Shown: positions 63,706 to 64,000 of the stretch, one piece after another
Position numbering within the stretch: the stretch's first letter is position 1
How the letters are laid out: the number at the start of each line of letters is the position of its first letter
Assembly (NCBI RefSeq): GCF_000373105.1
Contig: NZ_KB890447.1
Location: 220,511 to 284,510 of the forward strand
Direction of reading: 5' to 3'
Source of the DNA: Neolewinella persica DSM 23188
GTDB taxonomy: Bacteria > Bacteroidota > Bacteroidia > Chitinophagales > Saprospiraceae
Length of the DNA: 64,000 nucleotides
Notes under the pieces: model-generated
Seen by the model: only the letters and a program-made list of their open reading frames with translations
Told to the model about the DNA's origin: nothing
Databases searched by the model: none
Translations under genes and position numbers: made by a program

Positions 63706-63841
63706 CTTAGTTGTTGTTTTCTTGGAGTGCCATAATACGGAGAGTAAGGGAAAAAAGCGGTAAAGTGGAAAAGGAAAAAGAAGTAAGGGGAATTAAGACG
63801 ATTCCTTCCTTTTATCCCCTTGCTCCTTTATCCTTTTACTT

Positions 63842-63859
63842 TGCACCTGCGGCCGCGCC
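63842..63859 (+). repeat. Dispersed 18-mer, exact copy
   Basis: TGCACCTGCGGCCGCGCC, 57 bases before the thioesterase ATG. Confidence 0.88.
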
Positions 63860-63870
63860 AAAAACTCTCG

Positions 63871-63878
63871 TAACTTTG
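63871..63878 (+). promoter_or_regulatory. Candidate -7 box, TAACTTTG
   Basis: Exact TAnnTTTG match 38 bases before the thioesterase ATG, with the dispersed 18-mer just upstream where a -33 element would be. Confidence 0.5.
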
Positions 63879-63915
63879 CCCTGTTCCAACAGACCAACAA
63901 GCGAATAGACCAACC

Positions 63916-64000
63916 ATGTTCGAATCCACCACCACTCACCGCGTACGATATGGCGAAACCGACCAGATGGCCTACCTCTACTACGGAAACTATGCTCTGT
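63916..64000 (+). CDS. Acyl-CoA thioesterase (4HBT/YbgC type), 5' end only
   Basis: 28 codons are visible before the window ends: MFESTTTHRVRYGETDQMAYL. The RVRYGETDQMAYLYYGNY pattern is that of hotdog-fold acyl-CoA thioesterases (YbgC/4HBT), with the D in ETDQM as the usual catalytic residue. The gene is cut by the window edge. Confidence 0.85.
   Translation, partial: MFESTTTHRVRYGETDQMAYLYYGNYAL

Overview
The window looks like chromosome of a Bacteroidota bacterium, most likely a marine, Lewinella-like member of the Saprospiria. The evidence is a type IX secretion C-terminal sorting domain, a hybrid two-component sensor with Reg_prop propellers, three CarboxypepD_reg/OMP_b-brl_3 outer-membrane barrels, several Sec or lipoprotein signals ending in AQ or LxxC, and TAnnTTTG-type -7 boxes. 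Intergenic DNA is rich in short tandem repeats, palindromes and dispersed motifs. No rRNA, tRNA or CRISPR array was recognised.

The standout region is 2100-9140. It encodes an LRR-Roc-COR-CHAT protein (an NLR-like GTPase with a caspase-like protease end), a small unknown protein overlapping it by ATGA, and a complete diversity-generating retroelement (DGR). The DGR has an FGE/C-type-lectin-fold variable protein (VR1), an HRDC-domain accessory protein, a DGR reverse transcriptase, a template repeat (TR) starting at the base after the RT stop, and a second FGE-fold variable protein (VR2). Over 131 aligned bases, VR1 and VR2 each differ from TR at 17 positions, and all 34 differences fall on TR adenines. 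This is a direct signature of adenine-specific mutagenic homing. The variable proteins lack signal peptides, so they are probably intracellular. I infer an innate-immune or self/non-self module in which hypervariable sensors work with a GTPase-gated CHAT protease.

9141-27085 is mostly housekeeping: dnaE, a flavodoxin-fold quinone reductase, a Cys-rich four-helix-bundle protein, an MscS channel, small membrane proteins, two outer-membrane barrel proteins, a disulfide-type flavoprotein reductase, a three-gene molybdenum aldehyde oxidoreductase operon (2Fe-2S, FAD/4Fe-4S and Mo subunits) and an alginate-lyase-family lipoprotein. 27485-38665 holds the one-protein two-component sensor, a decayed small gene, a metallophosphoesterase with seven ~71-residue repeats, the first OMP_b-brl_3 barrel and a gutted serine hydrolase.

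38666-45513 is a patch of accessory DNA, AT-rich in its lipoprotein, SIR2 and AraC genes. It contains a lipoprotein, an exported Asp/Glu racemase-like protein, a frameshifted TPR gene, a 744-residue SIR2-domain protein (candidate phage-defence NADase), an orphan type IX sorting-domain fragment and an AraC regulator. 45999-52462 carries two more OMP_b-brl_3 paralogues around a REP-associated tyrosine transposase (RAYT) with its palindromes. 52876-63705 has a Cys/His-repeat lipoprotein, an FG-GAP protein, a 1430-residue type IX-secreted propeller protein, a DinB-fold protein, a TAP-like hydrolase, a membrane AraC regulator and a Gfo/Idh/MocA oxidoreductase. A thioesterase gene runs off the right edge.
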